A DNA stretch of 64,000 bases, taken from NCBI GenBank assembly GCA_009760855.2, contig WPIO01000133.1:312001-376000 (forward strand), given 5' to 3'. This document shows positions 11,269-22,535 of this stretch, piece by piece. Position 1 is the first letter of the stretch. Every line of letters starts with the position of its first letter. The position numbers and the translations under genes are program-made. The stretch is from Cristatella mucedo (taxonomy: Eukaryota; Bryozoa; Phylactolaemata; Cristatellidae). The notes beneath the pieces are model-generated. The model was not told the origin of the DNA. It was given only the letters and a program-made list of their open reading frames with translations, and did no database searches.

Positions 11269-11527
11269 CAGAGAGACAGAGACAGAGACAGAGAGACAGA
11301 CAGACAGAGAGAGACAGACAGACAGAGACAGACAGAGACAGACAGAGACAGAGAGAGAGAGAGACAGAGAGAGACAGAGACAGACAGAGACAGACAGAGA
11401 CAGACAGAGACAGACAGAGACAGACAGAGACAGACAGAGACAGACAGAGACAGAGACAGAGACAGACAGAGACAGACAGAGACAGACAGAGACAGACAGA
11501 GACAGACAGAGACAGACAGAGAGAGAA
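11039..11527. repeat. Compound (GA)n / (GACA)n / (CAGACAGAGA)n tract
   Basis: Nearly 490 bp, starting as (GA)n, interrupted by GGGGGAGATAGTTAGATA near 11188, then changing to GACA-containing units that become a regular CAGACAGAGA decamer from about 11380. It begins at the 3' end of a LINE-B fragment. Confidence 0.97.
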
Positions 11528-12509
11528 ACTAAAAGCTCCATGGCTGCTGATACTCCGGTCTCACACGGTTTTGTGATAGAGAAAGCAGCTTTAACGTCTC
11601 CATGTGGCTGTGCTGTATCCGTTAGTTTGTTGCTGCTTAGTAGGACAGAGTTGATTTAGAAATGTTACCCGTCTGGTAGTTTTCTAAGCGACGGGTTTCT
11701 TAGCTTTGGCTCACGCAGCAATAGGATTTGGAACAAGAGTTATGGGAAGGAGCGTCGCACGAAATTTCTCTTTTATCAACCTCCTGAGCCTAGCGGCCCC
11801 CCTCCGCAGATGGGCCATTCGTTTCGCCTCAAGGCACATGTCCACGCCAGCCTCGTGAGCATATCCTACTTCTATCAGAGCTTTTTTCGGTATCTGATTA
11901 ACAGTGTAAGCGAATCGCTGATAAGTCACTCTTTTGCTTTATTTAAACGGTTATCACCGCGAAATCACGCCTTCTCGTGCTATCGCGTCATCTCCGTATT
12001 CAAGGACATTCAAAGCAAAGCTAAAGACCAATCTGCTCCTCATGATTTCTTCTCCGTCCGAAAGGATTGTCCTGTGTGCTTGCATTCTGAAATTACGAAC
12101 CTTGCGGGACCTTTTCCCAAAGCTGCAGAGTCCATCTGAGCTGACTTGTAAAGCTTTGACCGCATTGACTTTCATTGCACAATTTACGTCAATGAAGACC
12201 TCAGTGAGCCTCAGAGACTCCCTGATGAGGATCCACACACAGCGTGAATCTCACGCTCCCGTCGCGACGTCCCGTCACGTCACGACGGTCATAGCTATGA
12301 GCTACTGGGCTGCCAAAGAAAAAAGCAATCCCCAATGGTCGGTCAGAATGTGGCTGAGACGACTCTCATAAAACCCATCAAATTCGGATAATTGTCTTCG
12401 TCTCTAAGGAAACTAATACTATGGAGAGTAGAACAGTTTTATTCTACCTCAGGAGATCACAGTTTCTTTAAATAAGCTGGACACGAAGCGGATCGGCAGA
12501 TTGATGAAC
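11528..12509. other. Unassigned DNA with coding-like minus-strand frames
   Basis: Two minus-strand frames, 12238-11954 and 11929-11711, have protein-like composition (for example YGDDAIAREG and EAGVDMCLEAKRMAHLRRG). An AATAAA lies between them on the minus strand near 11940. No family, start or splice site can be defended. Confidence 0.35.
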
Positions 12510-12655
12510 CACTACCGCGGTCCAGCGGTTAAGGTGCTCGCCCCGACCGAGGTCTGGCCGAGGTCGTGGGCTCGAGCCCGGATGCACATGTGAAGCGCCT
12601 GAATAGAGATTATGTTCTCTTGGGGCGCTATACAAATGAATACTATAATATTTTT
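12510..12655 (+). mobile_element. SINE-2 copy
   Basis: A tRNA-like head with CAGCGGTTAAGGTGCTCGC (box A region) and GGGCTCGAGCC (box B region, 12568-12578). CACATGTGAAGCGCCTGAAT leads into the LINE-A-like hairpin (AGAGATTATG...TCTTGGGGCGCT) and an ATACAAATGAAT tail. One of the two best SINE-2 copies here. Confidence 0.85.
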
Positions 12656-13655
12656 AATAAAGTGCGAAATGCAAGCATAGGTAACGGCATGAAGAAATAT
12701 TCGCCTACACGAAGCAATCGCTGTGGGAACATGCGACTTGGTAGGCAGAATTTACAGTGGGGCTGCGGTGGTCATCTAGCAAAGGTCACTTTAATAATCA
12801 TAATTATAACACTAATGCATTCGATATAGCGTCAGCGGAGAACTCGATCTCTTTCTAGGAGCATTAGGCTTACTTCGTAACAGGAAACTCAGATACTGTG
12901 CAAAGGCTGGTGTATATACGCTGTCCGAGCAAATTCTGAAGGTAAGTATTTTTCAAGCTCCGAGCGACATTGACTTTATCTATTTAGAATCTTGTGTAGC
13001 CATCTATACTGGGAATGTTAGCTACGGGCAAGTGCGATGCAAGCTGCCAGGGGCTACGGAAAGATGCTGACAGGCAGGAGAGAATTAAAAAACCTGTGCA
13101 TCATCGCCGTAATCTGCATGGAAGTGTAAGCAAAGATTGGTTCAGGAGGCCAGCTTAGATAGGAGTAGTAGTGAGCCACTGACGGATACCGGGGCCATCC
13201 AATAATTCCAATTTCTCTTGAGGAACGATATCTACGTTTTGCATTTACGAACGTGTTTTAAAGACGGGTGAACTATATAGTTTGTTCAAAATACGGTAAA
13301 GCTAACAGGTGGACGACCTATTAGGGACGTCACCAAAATTCATGCCGAAACCTGCCCCTCAAATCGTGGCATTTCAGTCGACAAGCAGCTCCAATGCACG
13401 CAGGTATACATTGGCGGGACCATGTAGCAAATCAAGGTTGTCAATACTTCACTGATATGTCATCGTAATTTCGTGATAATACCTGATGCTATAAACCATA
13501 ATGCAAGGGGCTAGCATCCCTGAGGTTCGGCAGGACGTCCAGAGGAAGCTCACAATGTTTACATTAGTAACCCTTACTGGCTTATGCTGACTCTCAATCG
13601 AGCAGCTGATCGACGTCAAAATTCTGTCACTTAATGTTGTATCCCTTCAATTTCT
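12656..13655. other. No recognisable feature
   Basis: Unique DNA. A short A/T-rich stretch lies at 12790-12816. No supported gene or known repeat. Confidence 0.45.
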
Positions 13656-14003
<348 letters not shown>

Positions 14004-14790
14004 AATCAGCCTATTTTCAGCTTCTTAACATTGCTAAAATTAGGGCTTGTTTAGATAAGGATACCACGTCCAAGTTGGTCCATGCATTCGTGACATCTCG
14101 TCTCGACTTCTGCAACTCACTGCTTACTGGCCTACCAGCATGTGCGATCAGGCGATTGCAGCTGGTGCAAAACTCTGCAGCTAGGCTTGTCTGTCGTGAG
14201 CGTCGCAGTTGCCACATTACTCCACTTCTCGCCGACCTGCACTGGTTACCAGTCAAGCAACGGATTGGCTTCAAGGTTTTGTCGCTCACTTTTAGGTCTC
14301 TTCATTCTATGGCTCCAGCCTATCTTTCAGATATACTACCCCATCAGGCCAAGCATCATACCACCCGCTTTTCGGAATCCAACAGTCTAGAAATACCTCG
14401 TACAAACCTTAAATCCTTTGGAGACCGTGAATTTAGCTCGTATGCTCCCAAAGCCTGGAACTCCCTCCCGACCTGCGTCAGAACATCTCCTGACCTGACC
14501 ACATTTAAAAGAAACTTAAAAACACACCTATTTAGGACAGCATTTACTGGGTCCCTGTGATTCGTCCTCGATGTGCTTGTGCTTGCTGACACTGTGCATG
14601 CTGCCACTAACCACATTTGCATGCTGACCCTGTGCATGTCACCCCTAACCATATTGTTCATTTTGTTTGTTTTTCAAGCATGATTTTACTTACTATTCTA
14701 TTGCGTATCACTTTGCAGCAAATGTAAAGCGCCTAGAAAGAGATTAAGTTCTCTGAGGGCGCTTTATCAAGTGTATTATTATTATTATTA
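14004..14790 (+). mobile_element. LINE-A, best 3' copy
   Basis: A 5'-truncated insertion with an open frame to a TGA at about 14560. It encodes the region after the reverse-transcriptase core: KDTTSKLVHAFVTSRLDFCN, LLTGLPACAIRRLQLVQN, then LLADLHWLPVKQRI, PRTNLKSFGDREFSSYAPKA and WNSLP, ending near KTHLF. A roughly 200-bp 3' untranslated region and the family hairpin (AGCGCCTAGAAAGAGATTAA...GAGGGCGCT) follow, then (TTA)n. These motifs are characteristic of L2/CR1-group LINEs. Microsatellites abut both ends. Confidence 0.92.
14075..14560 (+). pseudogene. LINE-A reverse transcriptase C-terminal region
   Basis: This is the open part of the LINE-A insertion at 14.0-14.8 kb, about 160 residues. 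It lacks the endonuclease and the catalytic YADD core, so it cannot encode an active enzyme. It is the most intact example of the family C-terminus here and serves as a reference for decayed copies. Confidence 0.85.
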
Positions 14791-14859
14791 TTATTTCTCT
14801 CTCTCTCTCTCTCTCTCTCCCTGTCTCTCTCTCTCTCTCTCTTTCTCTCTCTGTCTCTG

Positions 14860-14891
<32 letters not shown>

Positions 14892-15002
14892 GCTCTCTGT
14901 CTATCTCTCTCTCTTTCTCTGTCTCTGTCTCTATCTTTCTCTCTCTCTCGCTCTCTCTCTCGCTCTCTGTCTATCTCTCTCTCTTTCTCTGTCTCGCTCT
15001 CA

Positions 15003-15069
<67 letters not shown>
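14773..15069. repeat. (TTA)n then (CT)n microsatellite
   Basis: The LINE-A (TTA)n tail passes without a break into about 275 bp of (CT)n with CTGTCTCTAT variants. Confidence 0.97.
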
Positions 15070-15071
<2 letters not shown>

Positions 15072-15464
15072 GCATAGGGAAGCTGGGCTATTCGGACTTC
15101 CTCTGTCAGAACTTCCTGCCGCATGGAGGACCTGCTACAGGCAATTGACTGACGAGCCAAAAAGCAATCTTTAGTTTTACATCGCCTACATTTTGTACCC
15201 GGCTCCTTATTGGTGCTAGCACCCACCTTGCCAGATTTTCCAACAGATTGCTGGTACCACGGCAACGGTAGTTGCCATTCTACCAATATCTATGGGCTCG
15301 ATGTGTACCTGTGCCAGTACGAGAGCACGGAACAAAATTCTAAGCAAAGCCTGTGTAGCCAGCTTGCTCCTGGTATATAGCCACACCCAGATCGTGCTGA
15401 GACAGAAGTCGCTGTCAAGACAACAAGTGAGTTCAAAGTCCAACATAGGTCAGATGTCCATGAG
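15070..15464. other. No recognisable feature
   Basis: Unique DNA between a microsatellite and a LINE-B 3' end. No gene is supported. Confidence 0.45.
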
Positions 15465-15742
15465 TGTTGGAGAGTACTCTACTCTCCTACTCTCCAACTG
15501 CCGACTATGGCACATCTTTTTCAGCGGTCCTGAACTGCTACTTCTATGCTACTCACCACCTCAACTGCTCTCCTAACTCTGCTATGCTTCCCACTTTCTC
15601 TTTGTTGCGTGAGACGAAGTCGGTTGGCTACCGAATGCGTACCGAAAGCCGCTTAGGCTGTGAGTGTGCTATACAAAACTCTCCTGCGTAACGCCCACAT
15701 GGTCTTTATGACTTTGTGGAGTTACTGACGGAGATACATGAG
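15465..15742 (+). mobile_element. LINE-B 3' end
   Basis: Encodes the family's C-terminal extension (SPTADYGTSFSAVLNCYFYA, frame closing at ...QNSPA), then the terminal CCACATGGTC...GACTTTGTGGAGTTAC and GACGGAGATACAT. A (TG)n tract starts about ten bases past the 3' end. Confidence 0.88.
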
Positions 15743-15751
15743 TGTTAAACT

Positions 15752-16385
<634 letters not shown>

Positions 16386-16584
16386 GGAGTTGCCTGCTTT
16401 TGCTGCTGTGACTCCCGCTGGATGGATGCTCGCACTGATACTGCAGCTGATCATGATAATGCAGCTCTGAGATAAATCTTCTCTTTCGAGCAGCTTCCAG
16501 TAGCTTCCAGGTGCTTCACACTTCGAGCAGCAATTCGCTCGATTAGCTGCTAACCGTTGAGTAGTTCAAGTATTTGTCAGTCTC

Positions 16585-16715
16585 ATTTTAGCACGGCCGT
16601 AAAGTGATTGCGCTTCTTAGCTCTGGTCGTGAGTTCGATTCCTGCAGTCCTGCCATCCTTCAATGAACCACCACCACACATGGTGGCTGGCTATAGCTGA
16701 CTCTTTTGCTGCTAC
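16585..16715 (+). mobile_element. SINE-1-like tRNA-derived element, diverged
   Basis: Box A-like TTAGCACGGCCGTAAAGTG and a good box B (GAGTTCGATTCCTGC, about 16629-16643). Then a body with CCACCACCACACATGGTGG and GACTCTTTTGCTGCTACATA, loosely matching the SINE-1 tail. The 3' end is uncertain. Confidence 0.5.
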
Positions 16716-16931
16716 ATAATGCATGGGGCATTTAGCTCAGCTCACCCTTACTTTGCCTCTCCGAAACACAGGTCCTGCGAGTCTGCCTGAACTGCAAAGC
16801 CGAACCACTCCCACCTTTCTTGCAAGCATATGGACAGCAATAGGACATCAGTGACACAGGCTTGGGTGTGACCTCCTTCAAGAGTCGAGAGTTTCTAAGC
16901 TCCTTTGTGATCGACCGTAGCAGAAAAGCTT
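16716..16931. other. No recognisable feature
   Basis: Unique DNA between SINE and microsatellite. Confidence 0.4.
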
Positions 16932-16932
16932 G

Positions 16933-16963
<31 letters not shown>

Positions 16964-16983
16964 TATATATATTTTTTTTTTAT
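16932..16983. repeat. (CA)n-(TA)n-T(n) tract
   Basis: CACACACACGCGCGCACACA, then TATATATA and a T-run. The T-run is probably the A-tail of the adjoining minus-strand SINE-2. Confidence 0.9.
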
Positions 16984-17125
16984 TTGCATAGCACTCCAAG
17001 AGAACTTAATCTCGATTCAGGCGCTTCACATATGCCTCGGGGCTCGAGCCCATGACCTCAGACAGACCTTGGTCGGGGGGGGGGGCCCCCAGCACCTTAA
17101 TCGCTAGACCAAACCAACTGAACGA
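16975..17125 (-). mobile_element. SINE-2 copy
   Basis: On the minus strand: GTTTGGTCTAGCGATTAAGG (box A region), GGGCTCGAGCCCCGAGGCAT (box B region), GTGAAGCGCCTGAATCGAGA, then the rest of the hairpin and an A-rich tail. A G/C run replaces part of the head. Confidence 0.8.
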
Positions 17126-17497
17126 GTGTGTGAGTGTGTTTGTGTGAATGTCTGTGCACTCACTCACGACAGCGTGAGCATGTGAATGAGATTTCTGAGT
17201 CAAGACAAATCTGAGGGAAGTGTTGAACATATGTGTGGAGATTACCATCCTAAATCAGTGAGCAGCATCAGCTTCTATATCTAGAGACATGTTCAAGTGC
17301 TAGCGTATCCAGTCATTTAAACAGCATTGAAAGTGTGCACTTCAAGCATGCTTCTTGGAATCGAATACGCCTTTCCAAATAATGAACCTCACAGCCTTTT
17401 TACTTTATTGCTAATACTTCATTCATAACTTATTTCTGTCTAGATGCTCCCGGAGAAGCATCCATCAACTCAAATAATGCATTTCGTGCTCCAGCTA
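17126..17497. other. No recognisable feature
   Basis: Unique DNA with a short GTGTGTGAGTGTG stretch at its left end. Confidence 0.4.
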
Positions 17498-17540
17498 TGT
17501 TCTCTCTCTCTCTCTCCCCTTTCTATTTCACATTATATAC

Positions 17541-17619
<79 letters not shown>

Positions 17620-17645
17620 TAGGTAGTTTGGTAGGTAGGTAGGTA
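17498..17645. repeat. (CT)n, (TA)n, (TG)n and (GGTA)n tracts
   Basis: Four adjacent simple repeats: CT (17498-17520), TATATA (17535-17556), GT (17557-17620), then GGTAGGTAGGTAGGTA. Confidence 0.95.
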
Positions 17646-17774
17646 TGCAACGTGAGAAACGTATTGTTGAGGCTTTGCATCAAAGTCTATAGCTGAAAAT
17701 ATAGTGCTAGTCCCAGCTGACTTTAGACAATCACCAGCAAAGCACGAGCCTTGAAGCCCGACGGCTACTAGCGA

Positions 17775-17950
17775 CAACGCAGGTACAGTCAGACTCGGTA
17801 AGGCGGTTCCTTACGCAACTTCGGTCCCGAGGTCGCGGGTTCGATTCCTGCGTTGGGCGATTCTGTATCGTCACTGCAAGCGGTGGTGATAGCAGTAAAG
17901 GCTCTTCTGTTGCTATACAAAAAGAGGCCGTTTAATCAGCTAGGATCAAT
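17775..17950 (+). mobile_element. SINE-1 copy
   Basis: Head with CTCGGTAAGGCGGTTCC (box A region) and GCGGGTTCGATTCCTGC (box B region), body CACTGCAAGCGGTGGTGATA, then AAGGCTCTTCTGTTGC, AAAAAGAGGCCGTTTAATCA and GCTAGGA. One of the best SINE-1 copies here. Confidence 0.85.
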
Positions 17951-20494
17951 TTTTCTTTTACAGTACACGCAGTACAGTACATGCAGTACATGCTGTGCAT
18001 GCTGACGGTAGCTGAAAGCTGCAGCAGTGAAGAGCATCGACAGCATAATAAAAATTAATTACAAGGTTTAATGACAAATTATAATGAAAGGGTCCTTATC
18101 CATAGTGTAGAGCCATCTAGTGGACATCGGCAGGCGGAAGGCTTCAATGTTTTGCTGGGCCAATAATTGGTGCCACTCCATTGGTGCTCTTTGGTGGTTC
18201 AAGGCTGGTACGTCTTTGTGCTCGTGGAGTGAGATTATTAGTTTCTGCAAACTATTCAACTAGCGGTTGTCTTCCGTTATTGCCACAACTTCGACGGATC
18301 TCACAGACCTGCTCAGGCTCTCTCATCCAGCCTATCCTATCGACTTCAAGTTTTTGGCGATGACTGGTTAGGCTCATTCGCTCGTCTTGCTTCACCCACC
18401 TATCTAAGTGCTTGCTCCCTGCGCTATTCTGACTACCACCGGCTCCTCAGAATCAAGCTGTTTAAGCAGTGCTTCAATCGAGCCTTACATCCTTTAGAGA
18501 CCCTGATATCAGTCCCCTTGCTTGCACCAAAGCATGCTATTTACTGCCGACCAACATCGCGAAATCACCTAACTTGAGCGAACTTAGAAGGAAGCAAAGT
18601 CCTGCCTTTTTTTACCAGCGTTTTTTCGGAAGTATGGTTTGGCTCCGCGCGTGCAGCTTAATCTCGAAGCATGCGCAGAGTGCACAGCCAAAGAGCCAGT
18701 TCTGTCTTAGCCGATTTAGCGGATGCGCAATGTTTTATTACGGCAATCCTAGATACGAGTTGACTGACGACTGCCTCATTTCAAGCAGTGTACGTAAGTT
18801 TAGCTTGCAGATCGTCTTCCGCTCTGCAACTCAGTCTTGTTCGCTTAGCATCCATCGTGGCCCACGTGGATTCTCCTCGACATCTCCGAGACAAAGGTCG
18901 TGTGGCATAGATTGTCATCACTTGAACATTAGTCGCCCAGTGGTGCTTTGCGTTTCGTCCTAAAGGTCATCGCCCTCGTCAGTTGTTGCCATGCTGCTGT
19001 CAGATTCACCGATCACCAGCGATCACTGTTGCATCACCTGCCGTGGAGTAGGTGCACAGCACTACGAGGAGAATGGAAAGTACGCACAACTACAGCGGCA
19101 GCCTTGGCTGAAAACAATCGCTCAGCTTGTACCACCACTCGCCCGAGCTACCCAGCTAGCCGCACCATCCAGAGAGGCTTGCTGCCACGTCCTTGACGCG
19201 ACTCTTGCCGACCAGGCACCCGAATCTGGCTGTGCAGGCAGGCTTTGCTTAGAGACCTTTGGTTCTGCATGCCCAGGAATGACAGGTGCACGTCGAGTCC
19301 CCCCCTCCCCAGATTACTAGCCCCACACTTGGAATTGCACTTGCGACGCGAAACGGAAGCAGTTTGTTAGCAAAGGTCACTTCTTGGGCTCATTAGGGCG
19401 TGCCTCGTCCAGCCGGTGAGCTAGAAATGAACCCTTCAACCGTGCTGCACCAAGCGAGAGAGAGAGAGAGACTAGATTCATAACTTGCTTAAGGATGTAG
19501 AGATTTGCAGTAAAGCCTCCCTTTTGCTTTCTCATACAATGAGGCTCTTTAGCGTGAAGCCTTGAATTTGTAATTAACAATTTGCAACAGCAACCACGAT
19601 AGTAAACATTTGTCACAAGGCACCACAAAGCAACCAAATCTGTTTCTGAGTCCTTTGTGTATAAGATGGAAAGGAAGAGAAACGATTAGTAATAATGTGC
19701 CGCCGGGCAATTTAAGAAAACGTAAGCAAACGGACTATTCTGACAGACAAAGCTAAAGCTGTGGAGAGTCGGCGGGTTTAACTTTCTTTACAAATTTCGT
19801 TCAAGTCAAGTGACAACGTGATATCCATCGGCTGCAAGCTCCAGGACTTAAGAGAGGAGATACTAAAGGTGTATGTCGCCGAAGGATGCATGGTTAGTTA
19901 ATCGCCCAGCTGCACGACTTGAGTCGCGGTTGGAGCCAGTTTCAGTACAAATTAGCGATCGGCACTCTGGGCTGATGCCCAGGCCTGGCAAGCTTAGGCT
20001 CGCGGAAGCGCTCGGCCGAATTGGCTCCTGCTCAGATGGTCGCACTTGCCGAGTGGTCAGCGTTGGTCAGGGTTTCGTGTCACTTGGTCAGTGCTCGCTC
20101 GTTCGAACTACTCGCGCTGTTTCAATGTGGAAGCAAATGCTCACATCTACAAAATTGGGCAACTGCCCTCGTGGCTACTGCGCACAGCTTTAAATAGCTT
20201 ACCTCCGAACTAACATCTGAGTGGGCACGACTGGGGCCCGTGCACATGAATATTACGACCCCTCCTTTTGGTATTTACCCATATTGGGGGAAGAGATGTG
20301 TAGGATGCACGAGATTCTCGGCGAAAGAGAGAGGCTACCGATTATTGAATTTCTCAAACACTGCTATCGCGCCTACTTCGGCGGCAAATTGGGAGATCAG
20401 GATTAGGCCTGGGCACCACCTACGGAGTGCAAGCCGTTTGTAGAGAATTTTAGACAATGGTTTAAAGATAAAAGCAAGTGCATGGCATTTGGCA
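17951..20494. other. Long unassigned region
   Basis: 2.5 kb without recognisable repeats apart from CAGTACATG-type short repeats at 17960-18000 and a weak tRNA-like pair (GCCGAGTGGTCAGCG, then CGTTCGAACTAC) at 20050-20110. The longest ORF (18469-18963 plus, 164 codons) lacks motifs and looks non-coding. No gene can be supported. Confidence 0.4.
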
Positions 20495-20778
20495 TTAACA
20501 CACCTATTTAGGACAGCATTTAGTGGGTCCCTGTGATTCATCATTGATGTGCTTATGCATGCTGACACTGTGCATGCTGCCACTAACCACATTTGCATGC
20601 TGACCCTGTGCATGTCACCCCTAACCATATTATTCATTTCGTTTGTTTTTTCAAGCATGATTTTACTTACCATTCAATTGCATTTCACTTTACAGCAAAT
20701 GTAAAGCGCCTAGAGAGAGATTAAGTTCTCTGAGGGCACTTTATCAAGTGAATTATTGTTATTATTATTATTAGGATA
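20495..20778 (+). mobile_element. LINE-A 3' end
   Basis: Begins in the last codons (CACACCTATTTAGGACAGC), carries the 3' untranslated CTGCCACTAACCACA motifs, and ends in the hairpin (AGCGCCTAGAGAGAGATTAA...GAGGGCACT) and (TTA)n. A GA-rich tract follows directly. Confidence 0.9.
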
Positions 20779-20862
20779 GAGAGGAACGAGTGAAAAGAGA
20801 GAGTAAGGAAGTGAGAGAGAGAAAGAGAGAGAGAAAGAGAGAAAGAGAGAGAGAGAGAGAGT
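20776..20862. repeat. GA-rich imperfect microsatellite
   Basis: GAGAGAAAGAGAGA-type repeats with interruptions, starting at the LINE-A (TTA)n tail. Confidence 0.92.
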
Positions 20863-21584
20863 AGCAGATGGGAATCGACAAGCACCTGAAAAGAAAATCT
20901 GCTGAATTATCTGGCTTCTGCAATAGTGGCCTACATGTCTCGAAGCCAGAATGATTGAATACCTCAGCCGTTGGGTGAACACCGAAGCAATCGCTGCGTT
21001 ATCACGGTCTACTTTTTTGTGATGTTGCCTTTGGTGTTAATTAACGTATAACTTGCAGCTAAAAACCCAACCCAGTTCCAAAGCACTTGCTTCGTCCACG
21101 TAAATTGTCATTTGTGTAGTCGTGTGACCTGAAACTATGTTGCGGCCACTTTAATGTAAAAAGTCATTCAATATAACTGTATGTATGTAAATATAACAAT
21201 ATGTAATTCCATTCCATGTGAATTTAGTAGTAAGAATATAGTTGTCTCATAGCCTAAAGCTAATGTTCTGACATAGTCATAATCATATTTACTATTAATA
21301 CGTCTATAGACATCCTGTATGAATGCTGCTGGTGCTGCAATAATTGACCTTTTATATACTTTGTCTTTTTCTATCATCATCACTTCCTAGCAGCTTCTCC
21401 CACTTGAAGAATACACCTATCCAATTCAATCTATCCAATCCACCAATCCAATCCATCCAAGAAATGTATTCAAATTTTTTGTCTCTTTCTGTCGCCCCCT
21501 TTTAACTCTATCCGATGCTCCAACTGCCTACCACACGCCATAGTTTTCCTTATTAGTCTCAATAAATCTGTCTTTCTCTCTGCT

Positions 21585-21589
<5 letters not shown>
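20863..21589. other. No recognisable feature
   Basis: AT-rich unique DNA. A short CCAATC-rich stretch occurs at 21418-21460. No gene is supported. Confidence 0.45.

Positions 21590-21668
<79 letters not shown>
21590..21668. repeat. (CT)n microsatellite
   Basis: Pure CT dinucleotide. It lies at the 3' side of the minus-strand LINE-B copy that follows. Confidence 0.97.
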
Positions 21669-21669
<1 letters not shown>

Positions 21670-21679
21670 TTCTCTATGT

Positions 21680-22355
21680 GTCTACGTAATGTCGTGGGAT
21701 GTATCTCTCAGTCTGCAACTCGTAAGCGCTTCAAATGCTATGTGGGTGCTATTATGGAGAGTTTTCTGTAGCACATTCAAAGCCAAAGCAACTTTCGGTA
21801 GGCCTACGTGAGCCAACAGACTTCATCTCACGAAACGAAAAGGAAAGTAAGTAGCCTGTCTGAGACGGGAGGGCAGTCGAGGAAGTGAGTAGCACCGAAG
21901 TAGTGGTTCAGGGCGGCTGATAAAGGATGTGCCGCAGTCGGCGACTGGAGAATATATTTCTTTGTGTAACAAGTGTGAAAGTTAGTTAGACAGTCGAGGA
22001 ACTGCAGAGCAAAAGCTTCTGTCGCCAACGGTCTTTAAGCAGAGGAATATTACCAGCTAATCTTTTTCCCATACAGGGCATAAGGGTATGAGGAGGCTCA
22101 AACTCGTTCGGCAGTTCAGCTAGGTATGGAGGAGTCACGCTGTGGTGGGTCTTGTGGGTCAGCGTAAGATGTTTTCTCTATATCCGTTGATCTATCAGAA
22201 GCCGTCGAAACCCCTTCTGCAAACAAGACACATGGCTGAACCTCTGGAATTTATTAACTTTCCTCCAGCCGTATTCATCACTAGCTGCAAGTGCTTAATA
22301 GTTGTTTTGGCAGGCAAGCAAAGACATAAACGCAGTCGGCTGGCCTAGACAGAGC
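21680..22355 (-). mobile_element. LINE-B 3' half
   Basis: From the decayed terminal segment (21690-21800, matching GGAGTTACAGACGGAGATAC and CCACATGG on the minus strand) back through the C-terminal extension. It continues through the stretch corresponding to DNKLAVPFLRLKTVGDR to the upstream region near ARLxFKSQxFEHV. Many frameshifts. Confidence 0.85.
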
Positions 22356-22419
22356 TAGGCTAGCTGAATTTATTTGGCATAGGCTAATTTCGAGTTGCCT
22401 GCGCTCACGGGGAGAGCGA

Positions 22420-22535
22420 ACTCCCATGCTGCTGATGTCATAGATACTGCTGTCACCATGCTGACGATGGCATACAGACGGCTGTCACCATGCAGCCGAT
22501 GTCATGCAGACTGCTGTCACAATGCTGACGATGGC
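22420..22535. repeat. About 32-bp minisatellite, 3-4 degenerate copies
   Basis: Repeated blocks of CTGCTGTCACCATGCTGACG followed by ATGGCATACAGA, with copies at about 22447, 22479 and 22511 and a partial one to the left. Confidence 0.7.

Noticed and set aside
18469-18963. 164-codon plus-strand ORF
   Set aside because: Composition looks random and no family features were seen.
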